A stretch of DNA of 64,000 bases from Sepiola atlantica (lineage: Eukaryota; Mollusca; Cephalopoda; Sepiida; Sepiolidae). Under the pieces are notes generated by a model. That model saw only the letters and a list, made by a program, of their open reading frames with translations, made no database searches and had not been told where the DNA came from. Positions 43,860-56,400 of the stretch are shown in pieces. The first letter of the stretch is position 1. The number at the start of each line of letters is the position of its first letter. Position numbers and translations under genes: made by a program. The stretch is from contig OY744553.1 of NCBI GenBank assembly GCA_963556195.1, positions 14,607,939 through 14,671,938 of the forward strand, in the 5' to 3' direction.

Positions 43860-44440
43860 TTTGTATATCTCTATTTAGTTAGGTATGTGTATGTTTATAG
43901 TTTTGTATGTGCAAGATTCACTCCTAAACTAATTAACAGATCATTATGAATTTAGGAACACGGCTGCAAGACGTAAGGGTGGATAATGTGGGCTATACTT
44001 ATTTTAATTTAGTTTTATGCAAAGAAGTGAAAGCCCTTCGTGAAAATTCAGGTAGCTCTGACTTTTGTCAAATTTTTAACAATTATTTCCCAAATTTCAT
44101 TTTTATTTTATTTTTTTAATTTTTTATTTTTTTTTATAGTATTTTAAATGTTTGTAGGTGATGTAATGAGCACAACCTCTCCATTTTTAAAGTTCAAATA
44201 TTTCAGGTTTGCATTGAATTCGATCCATTTTCATTGGACACCAATTAAGTAAGATTGCCTAAATTTCTATTTCTTAAGACCCCTTAAGCCTTAAATTTTG
44301 AACATTTTCTAAAAAGAAAATCAAAATTATTTAATAGATTTTTATCAAAATTAGAATTCTAGACATAAGGTTTAGTATGATTATATCTTAATCTTCGTAA
44401 GGGGATATAAAAGTGGTGCAAAACTTTTCTGTTTAGGTGA
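43860..44440 (-). repeat. Family G interspersed repeat, copy 3
   Basis: The minus strand carries AAACCTTATGTCTAGAATTC, ACTTAATTGGTGTCCAATG, CAATGCAAACCTGAAATATT and TAATGATCTGTTAATTAG in family G order. It is uninterrupted at both the solo LTR and MITE sites of the other copies. Confidence 0.8.
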
Positions 44441-44576
44441 AGTGGGGGAATTAATTTTGACCGTTTTGGGCTGGGTATTATATTGCGAAAATTCTCTCCC
44501 TTGACAGTTAAACACTCTGGGATTTGGTATATTCGTAAAATAAAATATAGGGTTTATTTCTTTCACATTTAAATAT

Positions 44577-44745
44577 GGCTGTCACGATAGTAAAATGGTT
44601 AAGGATGTTGGATTGGAGTTAACTAATAGTTACTTGGTTCGAGGGTTTGAATTGTTCGACCTGCGGTACAGTTATATAAGCCACGCTGATGATTGTTGGT
44701 GAACATGAAACATACGTCTGTGGATAATAAATATTTATTTATAAA
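44577..44745 (+). mobile_element. tRNA-derived SINE-like element, copy 1
   Basis: ATAGTAAAATGGTTAAGGAT (A-box-like) and GGTTCGAGGG (B-box-like) lie about 50 bp apart. They are followed by TGATGATTGTTGGTGAACAT, GAAACATACGTCTGTGGATA and AATAAATATTTATTT. The tail matches 52717-52890 and 52516-52566. Confidence 0.65.
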
Positions 44746-44749
44746 AATA

Positions 44750-45420
44750 ATTATATATATATATTATTAGTGCATTGCCATTTAATGGGGACATCCCTTA
44801 TTGCTTACTGTCATGAGACCCATAAAAGCTATTAGGAATGAGGGGGGGGGGAGACTCTCAGCTCTGGAGTAGTGAGGTGGATTTAAGGTTATATCGGAAT
44901 AACCTACAAAAGGCGGTGGAATCTGATTTACTTTCTCATGCTTAGGGGCAAGGTGCTGTCTATCCGCAAAAAAAAAAAAAAAAAATATAAAGGAATGCCA
45001 GGATGTGTTGAGTTAGCACTTTCTGGAACAACATATAAAAAAGCCCTGTCATTAAAGTTATCATTATTTGTCATGTCACTCTTTCTCCACTGTCTGGTTT
45101 AGTTTTGACATGGACCTAAGCTATCATGTGCTTTGAGAGCCCTTGATAAAAAGAAAAATACACCAGACTGCCCTCCCCCCCCCATCCCCCAACATATATT
45201 ACATCCCAACTTTGGGATGAATACACTTCTCTCATACAGTTAAAATAATGTTACACATTTTTAGAGAAATCATTGGAGTAATTTTTTTTTTTTTTTAAAC
45301 CCACTCGAGGATAAGGGTTAAAAAGGTTTCTGGTTAGATGTTGGTCGCTGTCACGAGGGGGTTGGAAACGGTTGGTGAGATGGGCAGAGGATTTTAGTGT
45401 CATGGATCCTCCTGACTCTC
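44750..45420. other. Stretch without an identifiable gene
   Basis: (AT)n at 44749-44765, G-run at 44845, A-run at 44971. CACTCGAGGATAAGGGTTAA at 45303 resembles CACTCAAAGGATAAGGATTA at 46141, suggesting related LINE 3' ends. Confidence 0.4.
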
Positions 45421-45424
45421 TTAT

Positions 45425-45800
45425 GTCATCTCGCTGCATCCTTCATCACACCTGGTAGGTCTTCTACTAGTTGCATTGTGGGTCTTCTACTAGTTGCATT
45501 AAGTAGGTTCTGCGCAGTCTGCCCACTGAGCCACGTCCCTAGTTTGGCATCCACAAAAGAACATCGCTGAATGATTTCATCCTTATCCCTCCAGCATTGT
45601 CGAGCAAATCTGGTTCTTTCTCTAATCAAGGCTGAGATTCTGAGGAAGATGTCCGTAGAGATGCTTCCTCATGGGCTGCTGCCTCCAGATGTCAAGAGCA
45701 GCTCTTAGCATTCTGATGTACACACCATCAATTTTCTTATTCAATCTTTTAATAAAAGTCCAGGTGCTACTTCCATATACAAGAACTGATGTAACAATGG
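45425..45800 (-). pseudogene. LINE reverse transcriptase C-terminal relic
   Basis: The minus strand reads VLVYGSSTWTFIKRLNKKID, GVYIRMLRAALDIWRQQPMR, then after a frameshift IRERTRFARQCWRDKDEIIQ. The YGSxTWT-K-L-K-DG-Y-RMLRA-L and I-ER-RFA-CWR-KDE motifs mark the region after the polymerase domain of a non-LTR retrotransposon. A stop near LSLD precedes the final frame. It is a different family from the other fragments. Confidence 0.82.
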
Positions 45801-46191
45801 TTCAAAAGAAGTCACGTTTCATCTAGACAGGAAGATTTGACTTCCAGATTGCTTCCATCTTGTCCTGTCCGGTCTTGCCCTTGCTTATTCGCACATTATC
45901 TGCAATTTTGCTTTGCAACATTACTGCCACGATAGGTAAACTCATTAACATTTTTTGGACAAGTCCAACTTGGGGAAGAGATATTTCCATGTTGGTTCAA
46001 GAAAAATATTTTACTAATCTACTATATAAAGTAAAGTTGGTCTCTTTCTCACAATTTTGTCATCAATAGCTATTTAATTAAACAATGTAATATATCTTGT
46101 CTTGATATAAAGATCTTGTTTTTTTTACTGACGTATTACCACTCAAAGGATAAGGATTAATGAGATGGAATGATAGCTCATCGAAATAACC

Positions 46192-46245
46192 CGAAATAAC
46201 CCCATGAAATAACCCCATGAAATAACCCCATGAAATAACCCCATG
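46192..46245 (+). repeat. 15-bp tandem repeat
   Basis: CATGAAATAACCC repeats four to five times, within a diverged LINE 3' region. Confidence 0.8.
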
Positions 46246-46279
46246 ATGAATGGAATGAACTCCGTCTGAGTACTTGTGT

Positions 46280-46870
46280 GGACGGTATTCATGACAGGAC
46301 TCAGTTGACATTGGATTTAAAGACAACTAGGTTGTAGTCTGCAGGAAAGCAGTTCCACAGCAATGTGTTCCACAGACGGGAAGCCCTTGCGAAGAAGCTC
46401 TGTTTGTGGAAATTTCACCTGACGCTAGGCACACGGAGAAAGAACGGAAAGTTATTTTTCGTTGTGGCAGAAAGCGAGTTCTTGCTATGAATGTTTTGCA
46501 AGATGGGACCAGATATTGGAGTTCAGTCGAGCACCTATTATAGAAATAACAATAGACTAGCAAGGTATCTTAGAGAAAGGGACTGTAAGTAACGGAAGAG
46601 AGCATCTCCTCACCACTAGGTTTCAAAGTCAATTTTGAACTCTGTCCATATTTGGCGCAGTACTCCATCTTCGGACGTATCTGACTCTTATATTAGTAGA
46701 GAATTGCATCAGGAGTTTCTGGTACTTTCTGGAATGCTAGAATGATCCGACCATTTTTTCCAGTGACCTTAGCAACGGATGAAATGTAACTCTTCCATTT
46801 TAAATTTGGGGTGAAAGTCAGTCTGAGGAGTTTGTCAAAGCAGAGGAACGGCTCTTAATGAGAAAGCCCT
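46280..46870 (-). pseudogene. LINE reverse transcriptase C-terminal relic (CR1/Jockey-like)
   Basis: In minus-strand order: TPNLKWKSYISSVAKVTGK, YKSQIRPKMEYCAKYG, FFARASRLWNTLLWNCFPAD and YNLVVFKSNVN stop. SQIRPxMEYC is the widely shared motif before the C-terminus, and SRLWN...NCFPADYN...FKSNVN is the usual end. A stop follows ILY and frameshifts interrupt it. The annotated 46327-46563 open frame is a shifted reading. Confidence 0.82.
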
Positions 46871-47139
46871 TAATTTTGACTCTGGGGTGGGGTACAAGGA
46901 TCCAAGCGTTAGCAATGACAGTAACTTCCATCGTTGTGGAAGACGATAAAGGGTTAAGACGAAACGGGTGTCGTGAGAAAGTCGATACGGAAACGCATAA
47001 TGCAACTAAACATAAGTATAACAAAGTCGTTAAATGTCAGTTTATAGTCTACGGGACCCTTAAAGCTTAGTTTCGCCGAATTTTGACTACTTATTAAAGA
47101 AATACGTGAATAAAACAAATTTAAAAAAAAAAAAAAAAA

Positions 47140-47167
47140 AAAAACAGTTACAGAAATTAAATTAATG

Positions 47168-47198
<31 letters not shown>

Positions 47199-47215
47199 CC
47201 CCCCCCCTCCTCCCT
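47140..47215. repeat. A-run, T-run and C-run cluster
   Basis: (A)n at 47121-47144, (T)n at 47169-47195 and (C)n at 47199-47207. Preceding sequence TTAAATGTCAGTTTATAGTC recurs at 51066. Confidence 0.8.
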
Positions 47216-47539
47216 CGCTCTGACCTAGGAATTAATTTTGAATGGAAGGTTCTGTCTGTTATGAAGTTTAATCCACTGAATAATGATAACAATAACTAAA
47301 AGTTAAATGAAATCAACATTTTCTTAACCTAATAATACACAAATTAAGTTTGTTTTGCGCTAAAAATACTTGGCAAAAATACACGGTTTCAAAATAAGGT
47401 ACTTATTAGCAGATACATTAAATGGTGAATTAACCGATTTTTTTTGTTGCTTGGGAAGTTTCTTCCGTAAACAAATCTCATTATCATATGCAGTTTAACG
47501 TCCGTTTCACATGCTGGCATGTGTTGGACGGCTTCTAGA

Positions 47540-47900
47540 AATTGACTATCTCTGGCAGGTCTTTATTTATCCCTCTCTCTTTCAAGTCCATTCTTATCAC
47601 TTTCTCTCATCTTTTCCCTGGCCTAACCTTGTGAACTGAACCTGTTACCTCAACTGTTCTACATCTACTAAACCAAGAACTCTAATCTATAATTTCAATG
47701 TGGCCAAACCATCGAAGTTTCCTGTTCGCCACACATCTCCTATATTGTCCATATTTAAACTTCCTTTGAGATCATCCAATCTAAGCTTCTCTTTAAGACT
47801 CACATTACACACCCATCGTATCATTCTCATATTATTTCTCTCCATACAACGCATGTCCTCAACCTTCACTGGCCAGGTTTCACTTCCATACGTTATTACT
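47540..47900 (-). pseudogene. LINE reverse transcriptase C-terminal relic
   Basis: Minus strand: KVEDMRCMERNNMRMIRWVC, NVSLKEKLRLDDLKGSLNMD and NIGDVWRTGNFDGLATL. MRCMERNxMRMIRWxC-VSL-E-L-DDLR...I-V-R-G-L-W-GH is a common LINE post-polymerase block. Here it is decayed at the GH position. Confidence 0.78.
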
Positions 47901-47909
47901 TCTTTTCCT

Positions 47910-49230
47910 TATATAACATTGTGTCTCCCCGTCGCGATCTCTTCGTCCTGGGAGTGTCTTGGTGTTGAGGTGTAAGAATGGTCTGATGTAGTCTGCGATC
48001 AATCACTTATCCTCCCACGTGTTTTGTATTTTTTATCTCAGGCAAGGTCTGATCGCATGCCGGGACTGTACGGCTAATGTAGAGAGGGTTCAAGGTGACT
48101 GCGTCACAGACCTTATCAGAAAGAATAAGGATCAACTCGAGTTTAAAGGAGTAAGAGAAACAATTTATCATATATATATATATATATAATAAAAATCAGA
48201 AATTACAAGTTCAAACCTTTCCCACTGCTGTTCGTGTGTGACACTGATTTGGGTATTAGTAAAAGTTTTGGTCGCCAATCAATAGCATGGCTTAGGGAGT
48301 AAGCGTGAAGTCTGGGCTCAGTAGACAAGTTAGACACTTGGCAGCAGCGGGTCTGGGCTTTCAGGCGAGTTCTCCGACTCTGTCTCTCTGCTGGCGGGCC
48401 TCTTGAAGGCCTGCTTATATGGGCACAAACTTTACCCTTTGCCCCACCCATCTATGGCATCTTGATCCAGCCCTTTTGCGTCCATCTATGATCTGGCTTT
48501 GTCAACTTCTGATCTTCCTTCGATCAAATAGAATTAAATTAAGTGTTCTAATTATCTACTTTTCTCTTCCGGTTAACCACCTGATGTGCTCAGGCCAATT
48601 AGCCATAGTATGTCACTTCATCTTTGCTCATCTTGACCAAGTCATTACAGCTGGATCTGTCAAGTGGCCACAAGACTTGTAATTAATCTTTTTTTCACTA
48701 ATTTTGTTGTTTCAAATTGGCCAGTTTAATGAAATCTCAACCATAAACTCTTTGAGACCGCGTTTTCTAGTTAAAGTGGTTTAATCCTGCAAGTGGTGAC
48801 TTTATCCGCTGGTTGTTACTGGAAATATGAAGGGCTCAAATTCACAGGATGCTGACCAGGTCCTCCATGTTGGCTATCAAGGAACACTCTGCCGATTATG
48901 ATGCTCATATCTTCCTCCTGAGTCCCATGGCTCTTATATTTGTTAGGTGTCATTTTTTCATGGTTTTGTTGGTGTATGTGCCAACACCAGGCCCAGGCTT
49001 ATTTTACCTGTGATCCTGTCACAGCGATAGTGTTCATCGATCCCAAATGTAGCAATAACAGTGCACTATCACACACATTGTACATGTTGGATGTTTACAA
49101 CAAAGAATGTAGATCAGTATTTGTTTCAGTGGCCTATAACTCGGAAACTAAGTATTTCCGCACCTATATACATATATAGAACATAATCATAATAATTAAG
49201 GACAGTAGAAAATTGACCTTGTGTTGACTT
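47910..49230. other. Stretch without an identifiable gene
   Basis: Contains (TA)n at 48169-48188. Open frames at 48419-48682 and 48940-49179 show no known domain and no conserved repeat relation. Confidence 0.45.
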
Positions 49231-49235
49231 TCGGC

Positions 49236-49453
49236 AGCTTCGCAACTCTCGCTTCCCTTATTTTGTCCTTTAGTCCTCACATTCCATGAGCTATGTTTCT
49301 GACAAAGGGGGAAGAATGGCTGTTTTCTTGGTCGGAATCTAGCACTAATCGTTGGCTAATTTTTTTTACCTTAAAGTAGTATTTATTTATATTTTTAACT
49401 TACATCAAGTGGCTTCATGCCTTGTCTGGAGCGATTTTCATTAAAAAAAAAAA
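49236..49453 (+). mobile_element. LINE 3' end, copy 3
   Basis: CTCTCGCTTCCCTTATTTTG, TCCTTTAGTCCTCACATTCC, CTTACATCAAGTGGCTTCAT and GCCTTGTCTGGAGCGATTTT then an A-run. Same family as 11019, 14026 and 32571. Confidence 0.78.
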
Positions 49454-49459
49454 AATCTC

Positions 49460-50330
49460 GAAGTTATGAGATCGATTTTCCAAACACTGTATAAAAAAAA
49501 AAGTTGCGTGTGTCTGTCCGTATAAAAGTCAGAAACTAAACACAATACACACAAACCGTACATCAGCGAATTCAGTGTGACCCCGACTTGGTTATGGTAA
49601 AGAAAAAAAATATGTAGGGTCCAAATTAGTGCCCGGGGGGGGGGGGGTGCTTAAAAAATACCGTTCTTCATTCTTACTGGTAGTTCCCACCAAAAGACGG
49701 AAACTAGGTCAAACGGCAGTCAGCTATCTTTTTCTTTCTATTACTATATTGAACCAGTTAAGAGGTTGATTAAATTAAAAAAATTAAATGTTACACACTT
49801 TAAAAATTTTTTTGTCATCCATGTCCCAGGCAACACTGGGATAACCCTGCCAGTTATAAAACGTAGCGGTACCGGAAATTTCTTCGTGGTCGAAAGAAAT
49901 TCGAAAATCATTTTGAAACCTTTTCAATTGGCCGAGAAGTAATTTATAGACTTTACGTCAAAAACTCTAGTATTACGGTTCACTTTTGCACCTAAACGAT
50001 ATTTCTTTGATGAGCCACCTTGCGGCTTTTCATAGAAACGATTTCCTGGAAAAGGTAAACTTTCCACAGGTGAAAAAAAAGAAAAATTAACATTTTTTTT
50101 TTAATAAAGGGGGATAACTCTCCTGGCTTTTTTTTCCCGCTCGAGCTCAAATATAACGTTAATTCGCAGAAAAATCATTTGTATAATTTTTTTTTTCAAC
50201 GTTTTGATTCCTCTAAAATACGTTCAATTTTACAATAGGAGCTACTAAACCACTTCGGTACTTCGTTATAATCATAGCCATAACCTTTATTTGTTTAAGG
50301 TAAAATTATAGCCCTATACCTTAAGTTAAT
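49460..50330. other. Stretch without an identifiable gene
   Basis: It includes a G-run at 49635-49648 and AT-rich DNA. No recognised gene or repeat. Confidence 0.45.
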
Positions 50331-50334
50331 TCCC

Positions 50335-50690
50335 CCCCCCCAAAAAAAAACAAAAAAACAGAGATTCTACTTTTTTAGGCGATTACATGTACCTATTTAC
50401 TTGCCTCCCCACGATGACAGCGTTAGATATAAGGTCGGTTCTTAATGTGAGCAAATTCTAGCTCTCCAAAAGGGAGCATTCTGAATTGGCACAAAAATAA
50501 AAATTGCCTCAGTCTATACTAACTGTAATATCAGAACAGATACCACACTTTGATCTTAGACAAGACCAAGTATTTGACGTTAAAATAAAATTTAGAGTGG
50601 GGTGGATCATATTCGCATATAAATTTAACGTAAAATGATCACCCATTTCCTGGTTGCCGGACGGGGATGATCACCCACTCTCTGACCAGA
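50335..50690 (+). repeat. Family E copy 2, interrupted by SINE C
   Basis: GATTCTACTTTTTTAGGCGA and TTACATGTA on the left, then after the SINE TTTAGAGTGGGGTGGATCA and TTAACGTAAAATGATCACCC. The order equals 11995-12220. Confidence 0.7.
50392..50575 (-). mobile_element. SINE family C, minus strand, in family E
   Basis: Tail CTATTTACTTGCCTCCCCAC, body CAAAAATAAAAATTGCCTCA and U2-like head at right (CAGAACAGATACCACACTTT, GATCTTAGACAAGACC). Internally shortened between the body and the head. Confidence 0.85.
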
Positions 50691-51352
50691 TAGCGTTTGT
50701 AAGCACAGAATCTAATATTGCAAAAAAAAAAAAAAAATTAGGGAGATACATTTGTACGTGTAACAGGAGGGTTAACAAATTTTAGTTTTTTTTTAGGCTG
50801 AAAAAAAAAATTAACATTAAATAAACAAAAAATTTTCATCACTTAAAAAAGTAGATATTTGGGTAAAACTTGAACGATGCTAATTTATAATTGCAATAGT
50901 TAATGTTCCTGAGCAAACTTTATAAAAATGTTAATGTTCAAAAGTAATTAAAAAAAAACAAAACACACATGCTCTTCCTTAACCCTATCACTAACTTCGG
51001 GTGGCAATACAAATTAAAAAAAAAAAAAGACGAAAAAGATACGTGCGATTTGAGTGTAATGGACCGTTAAATGTCAGTTTATAGTCTGGGACCTTCAAAA
51101 GCGCAATTTCGCCAATCACATCAAATGTTTACGGTTGTCTTGACGATATTATGCCCCCCCCCCCCCAAAAAAAACATGCATATCAAATTCTCCGAAATAT
51201 TTCATCAGACTCCAAAAATGTAAATTAATTTTTGATCATTTCTGAATTCATCCATCTTATTATTAAACACCCTCCATAAAAAAAGACGAAAAAAAAAAAT
51301 TATGCTTCGCTAGTGTTAACACTAATATTCATCAATTATATAAAGGAAAGTT

Positions 51353-51520
51353 GTCCAGCTAAAAGTAATAAATGAAAATAAAAAAAACTACGCAAGGCAC
51401 ACCCACAAAGCTGATTTTTTTCTTCGGACAAAATATAGGCACTTTAAAAAAAATAATTTTTTTATTCATTCTTTTCGTGGGTCAATAGAGACAGTATTAG
51501 TCAGGGTTGTCGCAACATTT
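51353..51520 (+). repeat. Repeat homologous to the sequence 3' of the 5S-like gene
   Basis: TTGTCCAGCTAAAA, AAAAAAACTAC, AAAGCTGAT, TATTCATTCTTTTCGTGGG and CAGTATTAGTCAGGG match 63353-63510. This copy has no 5S part. Confidence 0.65.
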
Positions 51521-51627
51521 AGAGCGATTTTTAAAAAATGTTATGAAGTAATTCGTCAATTATTTTTTTTTCTCTAGTTGCCAGCAGAGAAAGAGGGGGG
51601 GGGGGTAGAGAGAAATGATATGATACA

Positions 51628-51772
51628 CATATGGCCAGAGTGCTCACCTCTCGAGCGCTGGCTTTTAACCCCACTTGCTCGACCCGAGCTTGGGTCACAT
51701 CTTACTTGTGGGAGTAAGATAAAACTGTCCTTGTGCCTAACTCCGCGAGGAGTAAATAAACATACTTTATAA
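51628..51772 (+). mobile_element. 5'-truncated SINE family A, plus strand
   Basis: CCAGAGTGCTCACCTCTCGA, GCGCTGGCTTTTAACCCCAC, CACATCTTACTTGTGGGAGT and CTTGTGCCTAACTCC then GAGGAGTAAATAAA. Only the last ~140 bp of the SINE remain. Confidence 0.88.
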
Positions 51773-51779
51773 ATCTTTT

Positions 51780-52500
51780 ATTTGATTGTTCATGCTCCCG
51801 AGTAATCGTGCTAGTATATACAAAAAACCGTCTCAGTCGGTGAAGTTAAATTAGGAAAGAAAGAAAACGTTCTAATTGGGGGAAAAAAGAAAAAAAAAAC
51901 ACGTATCGATCGGTATATGAAGAAAGGGAGGGGGAGGGGAGAGAAAAAATTATTATAGAAATAGTGAAGGATATTTTTCCTGAATTCATTTAGACGGCGG
52001 GAGTTGTCTAACTTGCTATTTGGTTTCTCCCTTCTCTTAAACTCGTGAAATGATTTCGTCCAGCAGTTTTTTTACTCGCTAACTTTTATGTGACTTGACG
52101 GGTATATATTTATTTACGTACAAATAAATACACATTGGTCTTTATTATAGAAGTGGCGAATTCATCTACGTTGATGCAATTTAAAAAAAAAACAATTAAG
52201 CAATTTGTTTAAAAAAATACAAAAAAATACAGGAGAAATAATTATGATAGATTTAGTTTTTGAAATTTTTTATTAAATAAATTCACGCAAACTTTTTACA
52301 TTTTTTTCTTATGAATATATATAAAAAATAAAACAAAAAAATATGGTTCCTCAAAGTAAGCGTTAGGTAATTTGAATTTGTAAGTTTTAGAAGCCAAAAC
52401 AACACTCTCACAAACACACGCACGCATAAATATTCGTTAAATATTAAAGTGTTTTTTTAATTTTTTTAAAAAATTTTTTATACATATATATTATGTGTGT
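51780..52500. other. AT-rich stretch without an identifiable gene
   Basis: Poly-A rich; no recognised gene. (TG)n at 52494-52519 follows. Confidence 0.45.
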
Positions 52501-52515
52501 GTGTGTGTGTGTGTG

Positions 52516-52566
52516 TGTGATAAGGATAAAACGTATATGTATGCAGATAAAAACAAATATTTATAA
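52516..52566 (+). mobile_element. tail of tRNA-like SINE
   Basis: AAAACGTATATGTATGCAGA then TAAAAACAAATATTTATAAT matches the tail at 52840-52890. Confidence 0.6.
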
Positions 52567-52716
52567 TTTGTCGTCCCCAAATATAGGCTGGGCTCTGTAG
52601 TGAGTAATATTAACACAGCCGTCATCGTGGCTTCAATGCAATGTTCCTTTCAATAGTCGAACACTTTACGACAGCTGCCTTTAAATAGGATTAATCTCTC
52701 GGTGATTTACCGAGTT

Positions 52717-52890
52717 GTTGACAACGGCCGTGTAGGCTAAGACGTTGGAATTTGAGTTTGAACTATAACTTGTGTTTCGGGGTTCGAGTCTGGCGACCGG
52801 TGTGAATAATTCTTCTCTACACTGACGATTCCTATAAGAATGAAACGTGTACGTATGTAGATAAAAAAATATTTATAATTATATTTATTT
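52717..52890 (+). mobile_element. tRNA-derived SINE-like element, copy 2
   Basis: A-box-like GTGTAGGCTAAGACGT and B-box-like GGGGTTCGAGTCTGGCG, about 50 bp apart, are followed by ACTGACGATTCCTATAAGAA, TGAAACGTGTACGTATGTAG and an AT-rich tail. This is a better-preserved promoter pair than copy 1 at 44577. It is not a functional tRNA gene, because no acceptor stem closes around the boxes. Confidence 0.72.
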
Positions 52891-53404
52891 ATACTTAGTT
52901 TCCATAGTATAACGTCTTCAGAACTAAACAAAATTTTTTTTCTTTTTCCTTCCTCGTGGCATGTCACTAAAAGTTGTATGGTCTTTCAACGGTGATTTTA
53001 ATGTTCTTTTTCATCAGGAATCTAGCGTAATCTAGGAATCTAGGTAACCCGTTGTCGTCCATTCCTCTAAAATCGATATTTTTGAGATTTGGAACATTTT
53101 TTATTATAGATTAAGCACTAAATTATAAGATTTTTCGATATTAAAAAATCTTTTGAATGAAAATTATTTTTGTCATGTAAAAGTGAATAGGAATAGTGAA
53201 ATAGGAATTACCCTCTTCCCGCTCTCTCTATCTTTGCTTCTATACAGGCAGGCAAGCTGCCTGCCTGCCTAAGTGATGAAAATGAAATGCCATGGTAGAC
53301 AAAATGTTTGAAAAAAGAGATAAACGGAAAACTGGTTAGAATGCAGGAGAAAAACAAAAACAAGAAATTGGACCGGTTTCGTTCGTATTATGAAACGTCT
53401 TCAG

Positions 53405-56400
53405 AAAAAACTGTCTCTCTCTCTTTGATGCCTCTGTCTCTCTCTCTCTTTGATGCCTCTGTCTCTCTCTCTTTGATGCCTCTGTCTCTCTCTCTTTGAT
53501 GCCTCTGTCTCTCTCTCTTTGATGCCTCTGTCTCTCTCTCTTTGATGCCTCTGTCTCTCTCTCTTTGATGCCTCTGTCTCTCTCTCTTTGATGCCTCTGT
53601 CTCTCTCTCTTTGATGCCTCTGTCTCTCTCTCTTTGATGCCTCTGTCTCTCTCTCTTTGATGCCTCTGTCTCTCTCTCTTTGATGCCTCTGTCTCTCTCT
53701 CTTTGATGCCTCTGTCTCTCTCTCTTTGATGCCTCTGTCTCTCTCTCTTTGATGCCTCTGTCTCTCTCTCTTTGATGCCTCTGTCTCTCTCTCTTTGATG
53801 CCTCTGTCTCTCTCTCTTTGATGCCTCTGTCTCTCTCTCTTTGATGCCTCTGTCTCTCTCTCTTTGATGCCTCTGTCTCTCTCTCTTTGATGCCTCTGTC
53901 TCTCTCTCTTTGATGCCTCTGTCTCTCTCTCTTTGATGCCTCTGTCTCTCTCTCTTTGATGCCTCTGTCTCTCTCTCTTTGATGCCTCTGTCTCTCTCTC
54001 TTTGATTCCTCTGTCTCTCTCTCTTTGATGCCTCTGTCTCTCTCTCTTTGATGCCTCTGTCTCTCTCTCTCTCTCTTTGATGCCTCTGTCTCTCTCTCTC
54101 TCTCTTTGATGCCTCTGTCTCTCTCTCTCTCTCTTTGATGCCTCTGTCTCTCTCTCTCTCTTTGATGCCTCTGTCTCTCTCTCTCTCTTTGATGCCTCTG
54201 TCTCTCTCTCTCTCTCTTTGATGCCTCTGTCTCTCTCTCTCTCTTTGATGCCTCTGTCTCTCTCTCTCTCTCTCTTTGATGCCTCTGTCTCTCTCTCTCT
54301 CTCTCTTTGATGCCTCTGTCTCTCTCTCTCTCTCTTTGATGCCTCTGTCTCTCTCTCTCTCTCTTTGATGCCTCTGTCTCTCTCTCTCTCTCTTTGATGC
54401 CTCTGTCTCTCTCTCTCTCTTTGATGCCTCTGTCTCTCTCTCTCTCTCTCTTTGATGCCTCTGTCTCTCTGTCTCTCTCTCTCTTTGATGCCTCTGTCTC
54501 TCTCTCTCTTTGATGCCTCTGTCTCTCTCTCTCTCTTTGATGCCTCTGTCTCTCTCTCTCTCTTTGATGCCTCTGTCTCTCTCTCTCTCTCTTTGATGCC
54601 TCTGTCTCTCTCTCTCTCTTTGATGCCTCTGTCTCTCTCTCTCTCTCTCTTTGATGCCTCTGTCTCTCTCTCTCTCTCTCTTTGATGCCTCTGTCTCTCT
54701 CTCTCTCTCTTTGATGCCTCTGTCTCTCTCTCTCTCTCTTTGATGCCTCTGTCTCTCTCTCTCTCTCTTTGATGCCTCTGTCTCTCTCTCTCTCTTTGAT
54801 GCCTCTGTCTCTCTCTCTCTCTCTCTTTGATGCCTCTGTCTCTCTGTCTCTCTCTCTCTTTGATGCCTCTGTCTCTCTCTCTCTCTTTGATGCCTCTGTC
54901 TCTCTCTCTCTCTCTTTGATGCCTCTGTCTCTCTCTCTCTCTTTGATGCCTCTGTCTCTCTCTCTCTCTTTGATGCCTCTGTCTCTCTCTCTCTCTCTCT
55001 CTTTGATGCCTCTGTCTCTCTCTCTCTCTCTCTCTTTGATGCCTCTGTCTCTCTCTCTCTCTCTTTGATGCCTCTGTCTCTCTCTCTCTCTCTTTGATGC
55101 CTCTGTCTCTCTCTCTCTCTCTTTGATGCCTCTGTCTCTCTCTCTCTCTTTGATGCCTCTGTCTCTCTCTCTCTCTTTGATGCCTCTGTCTCTCTCTCTC
55201 TCTTTGATGCCTCTGTCTCTCTCTCTCTCTCTTTGATGCCTCTGTCTCTCTCTCTCTCTTTGATGCCTCTGTCTCTCTCTCTCTCTCTTTGATGCCTCTG
55301 TCTCTCTCTCTCTCTCTTTGATGCCTCTGTCTCTCTCTCTCTCTCTTTGATGCCTCTGTCTCTCTCTCTCTCTCTTTGATGCCTCTGTCTCTCTCTCTTT
55401 GATGCCTCTGTCTCTCTCTCTTTGATGCCTCTGTCTCTCTCTCTCTCTTTGATGCCTCTGTCTCTCTCTCTTTGATGCCTCTGTCTCTCTCTCTTTGATG
55501 CCTCTGTCTCTCTCTCTTTGATGCCTCTCTCTCTCTTTGATGCCTCTCTCTCTCTTTGATGCCTCTCTCTCTCTTTGATGCCTCTCTCTCTCTTTGATGC
55601 CTCTCTCTCTCTTTGATGCCTCTCTCTCTCTTTGATGCCTCTGTCTCTCTTTGATGCCTCTGTCTCTCTTTGATGCCTCTGTCTCTCTTTGATGCCTCTG
55701 TCTCTCTTTGATGCCTCTGTCTCTCTTTGATGCCTCTGTCTCTCTTTGATGCCTCTGTCTCTCTTTGATGCTTCTGTCTCTCTTTGATGCTTCTGTCTCT
55801 CTTTGATGCTTCTCTCTCTCTTTGATGCCTCTCTCTCTCTTTGATGCCTCTCTCTCTCTTTGATGCCTCTCTCTCTCTTTGATGCCTCTCTCTCTCTTTG
55901 ATGCCTCTCTCTCTCTTTGATGCCTCTCTCTCTCTTTGATGCCTCTCTCTCTCTTTGATGCCTCTCTCTCTCTTTGATGCCTCTCTCTCTCTTTGATGCC
56001 TCTGTCTCTCTTTGATGCCTCTGTCTCTCTTTGATGCCTCTGTCTCTCTTTGATGCCTCTGTCTCTCTTTGATGCCTCTCTCTCTCTTTGATGCCTCTCT
56101 CTCTCTTTGATGCCTCTCTCTCTCTTTGATGCCTCTCTCTCTCTTTGATGCCTCTCTCTCTCTTTGATGCCTCTCTCTCTCTTTGATGCCTCTCTCTCTC
56201 TTTGATGCCTCTCTCTCTCTTTGATGCCTCTCTCTCTCTTTGATGCCTCTCTCTCTCTTTGATGCCTCTCTCTCTCTTTGATGCCTCTCTCTCTCTTTGA
56301 TGCCTCTCTCTCTCTTTGATGCCTCTCTCTCTCTTTGATGCCTCTCTCTCTCTTTGATGCCTCTCTCTCTCTCTGATGCCTCTCTCTCTCTCTGATGCCT

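Noticed and set aside
48200..49180. Possible host exons
   Set aside because: Short frames without domain, conserved splice pairing or codon bias that I can detect.
52717..52890. Functional tRNA gene
   Set aside because: Box-like motifs are present but cloverleaf stems do not close and a SINE tail follows.
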